Origin: Chryseobacterium turcicum
GTDB taxonomy: Bacteria > Bacteroidota > Bacteroidia > Flavobacteriales > Weeksellaceae
Direction of reading: 5' to 3'
DNA length: 64,000 bases
NCBI RefSeq assembly: GCF_021010565.1
Contig: NZ_JAJNAY010000001.1
Location: 2,460,001 to 2,524,000 of the forward strand
Shown here: piece by piece, positions 16,841 through 24,950 of the stretch
Layout of the letters: each line of letters starts with the position of its first letter
How positions within the stretch are numbered: the stretch's first letter is position 1
Made by a program: the position numbers and the translations under genes
Notes under the pieces: model-generated
Told to the model about the DNA's origin: nothing
The model's database searches: none
Seen by the model: only the letters and a program-made list of their open reading frames with translations

Positions 16841-17992
16841 ATGACGAAACATCAACATCGTGTGAACGAAGTGTATCATTTTTTTGATAATAAAGATACT
16901 GTTCTGGGTTTCAGAAAACTACTCGATTGCGCCATGGATACACAAAACATGAAGATTTACAGAGAAGCTATCGAACTTACCGACTGGAAAGAAAAATTCC
17001 CAACTTACACCGAAGAATTGATAGAAAAATCTAAAATTCTCCTTCATAAAATTGAAAAAATTCCTGTTCAGGAACATGTAACAGAAAAATCTGTCTTACG
17101 AGCAAGAAATATCTTAAAATCCTATGGAAATAATCGTTTTTCGCTTGGTCCGGTTTCTATGGAAATCAACAAAGGCCAGGTGTATGGTTTGGTAGGTGAA
17201 AACGGAAACGGAAAAACCACGTTATTGAGAATTTTGGCTAAAGAAATTTCTTTTAATGAAGGTGATCTGCATTTTTCTTTCAACACAGAGCCCAAAGACG
17301 ATTATGACCTTTGTACGAAACTTGTTTACATCCCGCAACGTACAGAAAAATGGTATGGAAGCCTGAAAGATAACCTAAAATTTGTACTTTCTAATTACGG
17401 TATAAAACCTGAGGAAAATGAAACCCGAACGTTAATGATGATTGCCCGTCTTGGACTTTGGAATTACAAACATCTGAAATGGAGCGAGCTTTCTTCGGGC
17501 TATAAAATGCGTTTTGAATTGGCTCGAACCCTTCTTAGACAACCCGAAATCCTACTTTTAGATGAGCCTTTAGCTAATCTTGATGTTTTGGCGCAACAGG
17601 TGATTCTTGAAGATTTGAAATCTATCGCCAACTCGGTCAATAATCCGATTGCGTTAATTTTAAGTTCGCAGCAGTTGTATGAAGTAGAAAAAGTTTCAGA
17701 CAAAGTTATTTTCTTGAAAAACGGACAGTATAAAGACAATTCTGAATTAAATAATTCGGAAAATGAAGGATTGATTATCGAAATCGATACGCAAAGCTCA
17801 CGTGAAAATCTTTTGGAAGTTTTTAAAGCTTTTAATTTGGATAAATTGAATTTTAACGGCGGTGTCCATGTCGCATATTTCTCTGCCGATACCGAGTTTT
17901 ATGATGTAATGGTTGCTTTGGGAAATGCAAAAACCGACATTGTTTACATCAGAAATATTTCGTCTTCTACGAGAAGGTTTTTCGTTAACTAA
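16841..17992 (+). CDS. ABC transporter ATP-binding protein with N-terminal extension
   Basis: A 383-aa ATPase. Residues 1-85 are an unusual helical extension (MTKHQHRVNEVYHFFDNKDT...), followed by the nucleotide-binding domain: Walker A GENGNGKTT from residue 119, the signature LSSGYKMR at about 217, and Walker B ILLLDEP with Asp241-Glu242. The tail of about 80 residues is not typical ABC. Twenty-one bases downstream is a large membrane protein that is probably its partner. Together they look like a two-gene exporter or envelope-acting ABC system of unknown substrate. Confidence 0.88.
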   Translation: MTKHQHRVNEVYHFFDNKDTVLGFRKLLDCAMDTQNMKIYREAIELTDWKEKFPTYTEELIEKSKILLHKIEKIPVQEHVTEKSVLRARNILKSYGNNRFSLGPVSMEINKGQVYGLVGENGNGKTTLLRILAKEISFNEGDLHFSFNTEPKDDYDLCTKLVYIPQRTEKWYGSLKDNLKFVLSNYGIKPEENETRTLMMIARLGLWNYKHLKWSELSSGYKMRFELARTLLRQPEILLLDEPLANLDVLAQQVILEDLKSIANSVNNPIALILSSQQLYEVEKVSDKVIFLKNGQYKDNSELNNSENEGLIIEIDTQSSRENLLEVFKAFNLDKLNFNGGVHVAYFSADTEFYDVMVALGNAKTDIVYIRNISSSTRRFFVN

Positions 17993-18013
17993 TCATCATT
18001 AATTCAAATTACA

Positions 18014-19891
18014 ATGCAAAAAATAAATAAATTTAATCAGTATCTCCTCGAAAAATATCCTACGATTTGGAACACCAAATTAGTCTGGATGCTTATGGCA
18101 GGTTTTATGGTGCATATTCTATTTTTTATCATCGGTTATATTTCACATATCAACCCAAAATCATTGCAGACATCAAATGTAACCAACGATTATTTCAATG
18201 ATGGGATTATTTTAGTACATCTTATCATCTCTATTTTGATGATTGTGGGCTGGCTGATTATGATGTTTAAAAACAACGCTTTCAAAAACTTTTATCCCAG
18301 CTCAAAAGGCAAACTTTTTTCACAGTTCTTTCAGTATTTTGTGATTATTTTTGTTTGTACTACTTTTTACTTTTCTTACATGATTGGTTTCAAGATGTAT
18401 ATAAATAATAAATATCCTGATGCCGAGATGAAAGAAAATATTGAAGTTGTCAACCGCGGAAATGCTTTTTTAAGTCAGAATTTAGAATTATATACCTTAG
18501 ACAACCGTCTTTCACCAAAACCATTTTACAATTTATATTGCGAAACTAATATAAAAAAAGTAGACCGTACAAAGAAATATTTTGTTTTTTATGACAGAGT
18601 GTATCAATACAATTCTGTTTATTCAAAAACATCTTACAAAAAGAATAAAGACAAAGAGTTTATTGTTCCAGAGCCTGAAAAAACGGAGAATAAAGAAGTT
18701 ATTTACTCTGAAACGAATGACAATAAATCGGAAACCTTTTACTTTAAAAAAGATGTGGTCGATGTTTCTCAATATATAAAATATGAAGGGTTTAGCTTTT
18801 ATAATTTTTCAGAATTATTTTATGAATACAAATCTGAACACTATGATTATAGCGCCATCAATTATTACGATAAAAACCATATCGATTACGAAAACCTTTT
18901 ATTAAAAAAGAAAAAAGCAGAGGTTAACAGAAAAACTGCCGAACTTTTAGATAAAAATAATGCCGTTGAAGTTGAAAAATTGCTTTCTCAGTTTTTAAAG
19001 ATATCCACTCAATTTGCCATTGAAAATAATTTGGATGCAAAGCAATGGAGTAAAATGGTGTATGCACCACAAGATTTTAAAGTGCGTTATTTCATCAAAA
19101 AATATAAACCGATAAGAGGGCAAGAGTATAATCCAGATAATTCCGAGTATTATGATGATGCTTCAGTTGCGGTAGATTCAGCAGTAATTGCGGTAGATGA
19201 AGATGCTGCAATAGTAAATGAAAACGGTCAGATTGTTGACGACAGTATTTTGATAAAAGATTTTAATCCGGAGCTCGATAAACAGATTTCTCCTGAAGAA
19301 TATTTTAAAAAGAATATCACAGATTATTACTATAATTCTGATGATTTGAAAGATTTTTTGGTAAGTGTAGATGATGTGAAAACTTTCGATTTTTTCTCTG
19401 CAAATATTCATATTTATCTTTGGATTGCTTTTTTCTTAGCTACATTTATTTTCAGTTTTAGAATTACAGGTTTAAAATCACTATTATTTAGTGTAATTTC
19501 GGCAGGATTACTTACTTTGGCAATTACCTTGGTAACGGTTCTATACTCGGTGTCAATTACAGGAAAAGAAGAGTTTTTTGTAGCCTATTTAACGTTGATA
19601 CTATCGATTTTTATACTTTCGGTACCCGTTTTTATGATGAATAAGTTTAATAAACTCGTTACTTCAATCTTTGTAAATATTTCATTGAATGGCTTCGTCT
19701 TATTTGTTTTCCTGATTTTTGGGATTATCACGATTCATCAAAAAGAAGCATGCCGAAATATTGATGATTACTGTGAAAACATTATAGAGGTTTTAGGATT
19801 TGCATTGAGTTACCTTATTTTAATTTTCGGTTTTCTTTTTGTGTTTTTCTATACAAAAGTTCTCCAGAAATGGAAAGCGAGACCAGAATAA
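18014..19891 (+). CDS. Multi-spanning membrane protein, probable partner of the ABC ATPase
   Basis: A 625-aa protein with three N-terminal membrane segments (about residues 21-45, 70-92 and 105-127), a large extracytoplasmic region of about 320 residues rich in Tyr, Lys, Asp and Asn, and five C-terminal hydrophobic segments (about 475-620). The layout resembles ABC-2-like permeases with a big external domain, but I recognise no named family. The close upstream ATPase gene supports a permease role. A terminator-like hairpin follows. Confidence 0.7.
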   Translation: MQKINKFNQYLLEKYPTIWNTKLVWMLMAGFMVHILFFIIGYISHINPKSLQTSNVTNDYFNDGIILVHLIISILMIVGWLIMMFKNNAFKNFYPSSKGKLFSQFFQYFVIIFVCTTFYFSYMIGFKMYINNKYPDAEMKENIEVVNRGNAFLSQNLELYTLDNRLSPKPFYNLYCETNIKKVDRTKKYFVFYDRVYQYNSVYSKTSYKKNKDKEFIVPEPEKTENKEVIYSETNDNKSETFYFKKDVVDVSQYIKYEGFSFYNFSELFYEYKSEHYDYSAINYYDKNHIDYENLLLKKKKAEVNRKTAELLDKNNAVEVEKLLSQFLKISTQFAIENNLDAKQWSKMVYAPQDFKVRYFIKKYKPIRGQEYNPDNSEYYDDASVAVDSAVIAVDEDAAIVNENGQIVDDSILIKDFNPELDKQISPEEYFKKNITDYYYNSDDLKDFLVSVDDVKTFDFFSANIHIYLWIAFFLATFIFSFRITGLKSLLFSVISAGLLTLAITLVTVLYSVSITGKEEFFVAYLTLILSIFILSVPVFMMNKFNKLVTSIFVNISLNGFVLFVFLIFGIITIHQKEACRNIDDYCENIIEVLGFALSYLILIFGFLFVFFYTKVLQKWKARPE

Positions 19892-19905
19892 ACTTATTAT
19901 AATCT

Positions 19906-19931
19906 AAGCCTCATAACTGTTTATGAGGCTT
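19906..19931. terminator. Stem-loop terminator after the ABC pair
   Basis: Arms AAGCCTCATAA and TTATGAGGCTT enclose a 4-nt loop, followed by a short T/A stretch. It begins 15 bp after the 625-aa gene stop and precedes the regulator gene. Confidence 0.7.
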
Positions 19932-19947
19932 TATACATCTTCAGAAT

Positions 19948-20472
19948 ATGAGTATTCTTCAAAAATTATTAAATTCCGATTTATTTAAAAAGAAAATGAC
20001 GTTGAGCCGATATCAATATTTATCTATTGAGGCTGAAATTAATACCAATATTTATTTTATTGAAAGCGGAAGTGTTAGGATATTTATCAGAGATAAAGAT
20101 GAGGAAAGGATTATTAGGTTTGGTTATTTTGGAAATATTATCGTGAGCTTAGATTCATTTTTATCAGGAAAACCATCTGATTTTTTTATTCAAACGCTTA
20201 AAAAGACAGAAATCAGGATGGCTTCAAAAAAAGACTTTTATGAATTTATACACTCTTCTGATGAAAACCTGAAATTCTGGATATTGATTTTAGAAGATTT
20301 AGTTCTGCAACAGATGGAAAGAGAAAAAGATTTATTAATAAATTCTCCAAGAGAACGCTATGAAAGAGTTTTGAAGAGAAGTCCTCAACTTTTTCAGGAA
20401 ATACCTAATAAATATATTGCCAATTACCTCAGAATGTCACCTGAAACTTTATCAAGGCTCAAAAAATCTTGA
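19948..20472 (+). CDS. Crp/Fnr-family transcriptional regulator
   Basis: A 174-aa protein with a cyclic-nucleotide-binding-type beta-barrel (about residues 20-110: NTNIYFIESGSVRIFIRD and RIIRFGYFGNIIVSLDSFLSG) and a short helix-turn-helix at the end (IPNKYIANYLRMSPETLSRL). Like many small Bacteroidota members, it lacks the strict cAMP-contact pattern, so the ligand is unknown. It lies 18 bp upstream of the DinB-family ORF, a common arrangement, and the two may form an operon. Confidence 0.85.
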   Translation: MSILQKLLNSDLFKKKMTLSRYQYLSIEAEINTNIYFIESGSVRIFIRDKDEERIIRFGYFGNIIVSLDSFLSGKPSDFFIQTLKKTEIRMASKKDFYEFIHSSDENLKFWILILEDLVLQQMEREKDLLINSPRERYERVLKRSPQLFQEIPNKYIANYLRMSPETLSRLKKS

Positions 20473-20526
20473 TTTCAATCAAGATTTATCATGTTCCAAA
20501 ATCAGAAATTTGTTATAAAAATTGAC

Positions 20527-21087
20527 ATGAAAATTCCTACCCAACAATTGCTTAATGATTTAAAAATAATAACAGAACAAAACGTACAACTTGTTGAAAG
20601 TCTTTTAAGTGAAACGGAAGAAAAACTCAATTTCAGACCTTCAGAAAAAAGCTGGAGTATTTTGGAGTGTATTGAACATCTGAATCTTTATGGCAAGTTT
20701 TATATTCCGGAAATTGATAAGAGAATTCAAAATTCAAATACAAAAGCTACAGAAAATTTCAGTTCAGGATTTTTAGGAAACTACTTTGCCAATAGCATGC
20801 TTCCAAAAGAAAAACTGAATACAATGAAGACTTTTAAATCAATGAACCCCATTCACAGTACACTTGACAGAAGTGTTTTAAATGAATTTATTTTACAGCA
20901 AAAACAGACGATTAATCTTTTAAATAGGGCTGAAAATATAGATTTGAATACAGTAAAAACCAGCATCAGTATTTCAAGTTTTATCAAATTGAAGCTTGGT
21001 GATACTTTTCGGGTGGTAATGTATCATAATGTAAGACACATCGAGCAGGCAAAAAGAATTTTAAAATTAACAAACTTTGTTGAGTAG
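20527..21087 (+). CDS. DinB-family protein
   Basis: A 186-aa four-helix-bundle protein of the DinB/YfiT type. The metal-binding histidine pattern is visible: His in SWSILECIEHLNLYG and the C-terminal YHNVRHIEQAKRIL with an HxxxH. Family members act as thiol-dependent transferases or hydrolases; the reaction here is unknown. I start at MKIPTQQLLNDL (20527); an in-frame ATG at 20491 would add 12 residues (MFQNQKFVIKID) and is possible. Confidence 0.82.
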   Translation: MKIPTQQLLNDLKIITEQNVQLVESLLSETEEKLNFRPSEKSWSILECIEHLNLYGKFYIPEIDKRIQNSNTKATENFSSGFLGNYFANSMLPKEKLNTMKTFKSMNPIHSTLDRSVLNEFILQQKQTINLLNRAENIDLNTVKTSISISSFIKLKLGDTFRVVMYHNVRHIEQAKRILKLTNFVE

Positions 21088-21206
21088 AGCGTGATTGCGA
21101 ATGGGAAATATTCTCATTTTTTTTTAAAATGTACTATTTGTACTAAAAAATAATCAATATAATAACGAATATCTGCAATTAGTAATACTTTAGTTTTAAC
21201 GGTTTA

Positions 21207-21275
21207 TTTGTCTTTCCGTAGGAATCTAAACTACTTTATTTTCTAGTATATTGAGATTCCTACCGGAATGACAAA
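21207..21275. repeat. Palindromic repeat TTTGTC...GTAGGAATCT / AGATTCCTAC...GACAAA
   Basis: Left arm TTTGTCTTTCCGTAGGAATC and right arm GATTCCTACCGGAATGACAA pair with a few mismatches around a 30-nt AT-rich loop. It has the look of a dispersed intergenic repeat of flavobacteria. Nothing else was found in the 21088-21412 gap. Confidence 0.6.
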
Positions 21276-21412
21276 GTGTATGCTGATTCTAATGTTATGA
21301 TTAAAACAGAGAGTCATATAAATAATTAGAGAAATTTAATTTAACAAAATTTATCAATCTCAAAAAGTGATTTATAAGCTCGATTTTGTAATTTTATCAA
21401 AATTTAAAAAAA

Positions 21413-22018
21413 GTGAAAAAATTATTATTTGCAGTTTGCATATCGGCTTCAATTTTCAGTTTTGCACAAGATTATTCTGTACCGGCAGCAAGCCCGCGTC
21501 AGAAAGTAGAGCAGCAGTTTTCAATGTCAAAAGTCTCTGTAGATTATGGAAGACCGGGAGTAAAAGGACGTAAAATCTTCGGAGAATTGGTTCCTTACGG
21601 ACAAGTTTGGAGAGCGGGCGCAAATTCATCTACAAAAATTACATTCGGACAGTCGGTAAACTTTGGTGGTAAAACTGTTCCGGCAGGAACTTATGGTTTA
21701 TTTATCGTACCAACAGAAAAAGACTGGAAAGTTATTTTAAATAAAGATTTCCAACAGTGGGGAGCTTATACATACGACCCAAAACAGGATGTTGTAGACG
21801 TTACAGTTCCTGTTAATAAATTGGCAGACAAACAAGAGTGGTTTGAAATTACTTTAAACCCAACCGATGAAAACTCTGGAAATTTGGTAATCAAATGGGA
21901 TACTGTTCAAGCTGAAATAGCGTTAAAGCCTGCAAAACCTGAAGCAGTAACGAAAATTGCTGAAAAATTAAAAGAAATCAAAAAAATAGAATCTGACGCT
22001 GCAAAAGCAAAAGGCTAA
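21413..22018 (+). CDS. DUF2911 domain-containing exported protein
   Basis: A 201-aa protein starting with GTG, with a signal peptide (KKLLFAVCISASIFSFAQ) and the DUF2911 core: SPRQKVEQQFSMSKVSVDYGRPGVKGRKIFG, WRAGANSSTKITFG, and VPAGTYGLFIVPTEKDW. The C-terminal 30 residues are Lys/Ala/Glu-rich and probably helical. The function of the family is unknown; members are periplasmic or lipid-exposed proteins of Bacteroidota. The GNAT gene follows after 19 bp. Confidence 0.9.
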   Translation: MKKLLFAVCISASIFSFAQDYSVPAASPRQKVEQQFSMSKVSVDYGRPGVKGRKIFGELVPYGQVWRAGANSSTKITFGQSVNFGGKTVPAGTYGLFIVPTEKDWKVILNKDFQQWGAYTYDPKQDVVDVTVPVNKLADKQEWFEITLNPTDENSGNLVIKWDTVQAEIALKPAKPEAVTKIAEKLKEIKKIESDAAKAKG

Positions 22019-22037
22019 GATTCAAATTGATAAAAAG

Positions 22038-22574
22038 ATGAATTTTTCTATTCAGCTCGTTTTAGAAAACGAAGAATATCAATTAATCCCCTTACAGCAA
22101 GGGGATTTTGACTTATTGTACGAGGTAGCTTCTGACCCTAGAGTTTGGGAGCAACATCCTAATAAAGACCGGTATCAAAGAGAAGTTTTTGAAAACTTTT
22201 TTAAAGGAGCGATGGAAAGCGAAGGTGCTTTTAAAATCATTGAAAAATCCAGTAGAAACGTTTTGGGAAGTACCCGTTTTTATGATTTTGATGAAAATAA
22301 AAACTGCATTTTTATTGGCTACACTTTTTATGGGACAAAATCTTGGGGAAAAGGCATCAATCCTCAAATTAAAAAACTGATGTTGGATTATATTTTCCAA
22401 TTTGTAGAAAAGGTTAATTTTCATATTGGAAAAGAAAATTTCCGTTCTCAGATTGCATTAGAAAGACTAGGTGGAAAAAAAATTGCGGAAGAAGAAGTAG
22501 CGTATTTCGGAGAACCTACAAGAACCAATTTTATTTACGAAATAGCAAAAGAAAATCATTTTAAAGTTGATTAA
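22038..22574 (+). CDS. GNAT-family N-acetyltransferase
   Basis: A 178-aa acetyltransferase of the RimJ/RimL-like group. It shows the family opening LENEEYQLIPLQQGDFDLLYEVASDPRVWE, the central strand NCIFIGYTFYGTKSWGKGIN corresponding to the acetyl-CoA-binding region, and the late INFHIG/NFRSQIALERLGGKK segment where RimJ-like proteins have N.aSi...eKlGF. Substrate not predictable. Confidence 0.85.
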   Translation: MNFSIQLVLENEEYQLIPLQQGDFDLLYEVASDPRVWEQHPNKDRYQREVFENFFKGAMESEGAFKIIEKSSRNVLGSTRFYDFDENKNCIFIGYTFYGTKSWGKGINPQIKKLMLDYIFQFVEKVNFHIGKENFRSQIALERLGGKKIAEEEVAYFGEPTRTNFIYEIAKENHFKVD

Positions 22575-22589
22575 ACTGAAATGAATTCT

Positions 22590-22660
22590 CTCGCAGATTT
22601 AGCAGAATACGCAGATTAATTTTAGGAATTAAAATCTGCTCAATTAGCTAAATCTGCGAG
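22590..22660. repeat. Palindromic repeat CTCGCAGATT...AATCTGCGAG, copy C
   Basis: The best-preserved copy: CTCGCAGATTTAGCAGA at the left and TCTGCTCAATTAGCTAAATC then TGCGAG at the right form a long stem between the GNAT and cupin genes. Related to 7168-7240 and 10317-10385. Confidence 0.75.
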
Positions 22661-22684
22661 AAGTTAATTAAACAAAATATCATC

Positions 22685-23053
22685 ATGAAAAAATATAAAA
22701 TTCAGAAATCCCCATTTGTAGTTCCGACTACTGACGGAAAAGTGATAGAAGAACATTGGGGAAATTCAACCCAAAATTCAAATATTTCTATTGCGCACAT
22801 GGTTGCTCCTCCAGATTGGAGTGAACCTCATCAAACTCCAGAGTTTGATGAATTTACCATCATTATTTCCGGCAAAAAACAATTTGAAATTGACGGAGAA
22901 GAGGTGATTTTAGAAAAAGGACAAAGTATTTTGATAGAAAAAGGAGCAAGAATCCGTTACAGCAATCCGTTTTCAGAACCTTGCGAATATATTGCAATCT
23001 GTCTTCCGGCTTTTTCGATGGATTTGGTGAATAGAGAAGAAGAAATAATTTAA
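22685..23053 (+). CDS. Cupin domain-containing protein
   Basis: A 122-aa single-domain beta-barrel. Motif 1 reads PHQTPEFDEFTIIISGKKQF, with the usual second metal His replaced by Thr-Pro and Glu retained. Motif 2 reads EKGQSILIEKGARIRYSNP and lacks the usual His. Metal binding is therefore uncertain and it may act as a ligand-binding cupin. It lies 4 bp upstream of the zinc-ribbon gene, so the two are co-transcribed. Confidence 0.8.
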   Translation: MKKYKIQKSPFVVPTTDGKVIEEHWGNSTQNSNISIAHMVAPPDWSEPHQTPEFDEFTIIISGKKQFEIDGEEVILEKGQSILIEKGARIRYSNPFSEPCEYIAICLPAFSMDLVNREEEII

Positions 23054-23057
23054 ATAT

Positions 23058-23288
23058 ATGGCGTTACAAATTTGCCCAAAGTGTAAAGAGAACTCTTTTA
23101 CATGGTTTATCAACGGAAAGTCTCATTTGACAAGTTGGAGTTGTTTTGACTGCGATTATGAAGCGAAAGAAAATGAAAGCGATAGATGTGTCTGTGAAAG
23201 TTGTGAGACGAAAACAAAGATTAAGTTGAAAGATAAGGAAACTGAATACTGGTGGTGTTCTAGTTGTAATACAATCAGTGATTTATAA
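23058..23288 (+). CDS. Small zinc-ribbon protein
   Basis: A 76-aa protein with four CxxC knuckles: CPKC near residue 6, CFDC near 30, CESC near 47 and CSSC near 70, enough for two zinc ribbons. Trp and Lys-rich linkers separate them. I recognise no specific family; a regulatory or nucleic-acid-binding role is only a guess. It shares a terminator with the convergent hydrolase gene. Confidence 0.7.
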   Translation: MALQICPKCKENSFTWFINGKSHLTSWSCFDCDYEAKENESDRCVCESCETKTKIKLKDKETEYWWCSSCNTISDL

Positions 23289-23292
23289 ATAG

Positions 23293-23322
23293 AAACAACC
23301 TCAGTAATTGAGGTTGTTTTTA
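23293..23322. terminator. Bidirectional Rho-independent terminator
   Basis: AAACAACCTCA and TGAGGTTGTTT pair around a 5-nt loop, with a T-run after it and A-run before it. It sits between the plus-strand zinc-ribbon gene and the minus-strand hydrolase gene and can serve both. Confidence 0.85.
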
Positions 23323-23338
23323 GTTTATTGTAGTTCAA

Positions 23339-24124
23339 TTATTTCAAAATTTCTTTCAAAAATAAAAGCGTATGATTCCAGGCTCTTTTTGCCATCACTT
23401 CATTATAATCGGGAGATTTTGGGTCTGTAAAAGTATGTTTTGAATTGGCATACGTAATGATTTGCCAATCCGCTTTACCGTCATTCATTTCTTTAACCAG
23501 ATTATTGTAATCTTCCGGCGTCACACTTTTATCTTCTGCAGGATTTTCAACCAAAATTTTAGTTGAGATAGCTTCATTTGGTCTCGATTGGTCTTTTCCA
23601 ATGCTTCCATGAATGGAAACAACACCCGCAACAGGCAACTTTCCTCTTGCAGATTCTAAAGCACCAGTTCCACCGAAGCAATAGCCAATCACAGCAATTT
23701 TATCGGTAATGGCTCCGTTTTTCTTCAATTGTTCCAAAGCTAAAGAAATTCTTTTCTGATAGGCTGCGAAATCTTTTTTGTAAAATCCGGCAGTTTTTGC
23801 AGCTGAAGCATTATCAGTAAGAACATTTCCTTCGCCATAAATATCAGCAATAAACGCAATGTAACCTTGTTTCTCTAAATCTGCTGCGGCAGTTTTAGCT
23901 TCATCATCAATTCCTTTCCAGGCGGGAAGAATCAATACTCCCGGAAGTTTTTTTCCTGCATTAGATGTTACTAAACCATTCAGTTTTTGCGAACCATCCT
24001 GATAAGATACAGGTTTTAAATTCTGGCTAAAAACCGTTGTTGAAATGAGTAAAGCTATGTACAGCAAGATAGATTGAAAAGATTTTTTATTTAAGGATTT
24101 CCCATTTATTGTTTTTGTATTCAT
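23339..24124 (-). CDS. Dienelactone hydrolase family protein (exported)
   Basis: A 261-aa alpha/beta hydrolase with an N-terminal signal segment (SILLYIALLISTTVFSQ) after a basic leader. The nucleophile elbow is GYCFGG (Cys, as in dienelactone hydrolases) and the catalytic His is in SKHTF; the acid is probably in VENPAEDKSVTPED. The substrate is unknown. I chose the ATG at 24124 over 24148. Its first 38 bases overlap the end of a decayed upstream gene in another frame. Confidence 0.85.
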   Translation of the reverse strand: MNTKTINGKSLNKKSFQSILLYIALLISTTVFSQNLKPVSYQDGSQKLNGLVTSNAGKKLPGVLILPAWKGIDDEAKTAAADLEKQGYIAFIADIYGEGNVLTDNASAAKTAGFYKKDFAAYQKRISLALEQLKKNGAITDKIAVIGYCFGGTGALESARGKLPVAGVVSIHGSIGKDQSRPNEAISTKILVENPAEDKSVTPEDYNNLVKEMNDGKADWQIITYANSKHTFTDPKSPDYNEVMAKRAWNHTLLFLKEILK

Positions 24125-24463
24125 AAGTTGTAATATTTTTGGTGTCATTTATTTCTATTTTGTAAGGAGTCTTGAACAAAACTTCTATAGGAATTGGAAT
24201 TTTTAATTTGCTGTTTTCTGAGGCGAGAATCTTAACTTTCATTATTTTTGGATCGTAATATTTTTTGATGAAATTATATATTTCATAATCTATAATTTTA
24301 CGATATTCATCAAAATCATCATTTGGAATTTTCGTTGAAAGATAGATTTCTTTAATAGGTCACGATTTTGGATATCCAAATTGTAGCTCACTATCATTTT
24401 TTGAGATTGTTTTATGATAATTATGATTATTTTTGAAGAAAGGCTCAGATTATAAAATCCGAG
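24087..24463 (-). pseudogene. Decayed hypothetical gene overlapping the hydrolase start
   Basis: On the minus strand a coding-like frame reads EPFFKNNHNYHKT...GYPKS, then TGA (24362-24360), then PIKEIYLSTKIPND... to TTYEYKNNKWEILK and TAA at 24089-24087. The codon texture and hydrophobic pattern look like a real protein with one internal stop and no usable start. Its 3' end runs 38 bp past the hydrolase ATG, so translation of the two was probably coupled once. Family not recognised. Confidence 0.45.
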
Positions 24464-24465
24464 CC
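24442..24465. terminator. Stem-loop GGCTC...GAGCC
   Basis: GGCTCAGATT and AATCCGAGCC pair with one mismatch around a short loop. It lies at the 5' edge of the decayed minus-strand gene and may be a former terminator. From here to 24620 no gene is visible; TTACACACTTCCTGGGATAG at about 24480 resembles an insertion-sequence end but is too short to assign. Confidence 0.4.
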
Positions 24466-24623
24466 CTAACTTTTCAACTTACACACTTCCTGGGATAGTG
24501 TCTTATTATCGAAAGCTTTCACGTATCCATCTTTAAATGTACTCATAAAACCCTTCAGCATGCCCCGTTTTTAATGGTTTCTGGGCGCAATTACATCTTA
24601 TCCAATTATATTTTTATCCATTT

Positions 24624-24945
24624 TTACATTTTAATATATCCTATAGTACCATTATCTATAATTTTTTTCCAACCGTGTAATTCTTCATTAGTTATTTGAA
24701 TTGTATTATTATCTGAAATATAATATAATTCATCACCATTTGGATAATTGTATAAGGGCTGTTCTTCTAACCTCTTACTATTTGATTTTAGAGTTGGGTT
24801 ACTTGTTTGAAACATCCCATTAGAAGAAGAACTAGGGATTTCAAATAAAGGAGTTATGCTTACTACATTATTTAAATCTTGATTTAATTCCAAACTACTT
24901 ATTTTTTCAGACCTTTTATTTGAGTATCTTATTTCCCAACAAAAA
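24624..24945 (-). pseudogene. C-terminal remnant of an unidentified gene cut by the RHS fragment
   Basis: A minus-strand open frame runs from within the RHS fragment to TAA at 24624. The part upstream of about 24945 is only the complement of RHS coding sequence, so the real remnant is the last 105 or so codons (SSLELNQDLNNVVSITPLFE to ITNEELHGWKKIIDNGTIG). It has no recognisable domain. It looks like the tail of a gene, perhaps a former toxin or immunity gene, broken where the RHS tip joined. Confidence 0.4.
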
Positions 24946-24950
24946 AAAGG

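Noticed and set aside
24360..24362. TGA in the decayed gene as a selenocysteine codon
   Set aside because: No SECIS-like structure or selenoprotein family is evident, and the frame lacks a start codon, so a nonsense mutation is simpler.
24478..24510. Insertion-sequence end (TTACACACTTCCTGGGATAG) of IS256 type
   Set aside because: Only one short end is present, with no partner end or transposase; the resemblance is too weak to annotate.
24920..24950. Start of the RHS fragment at the TTG at 24920 as a true gene start
   Set aside because: The codons before about 24951 have no similarity to RHS proteins and belong to the remnant of another gene; there is no ATG, signal peptide or leader.
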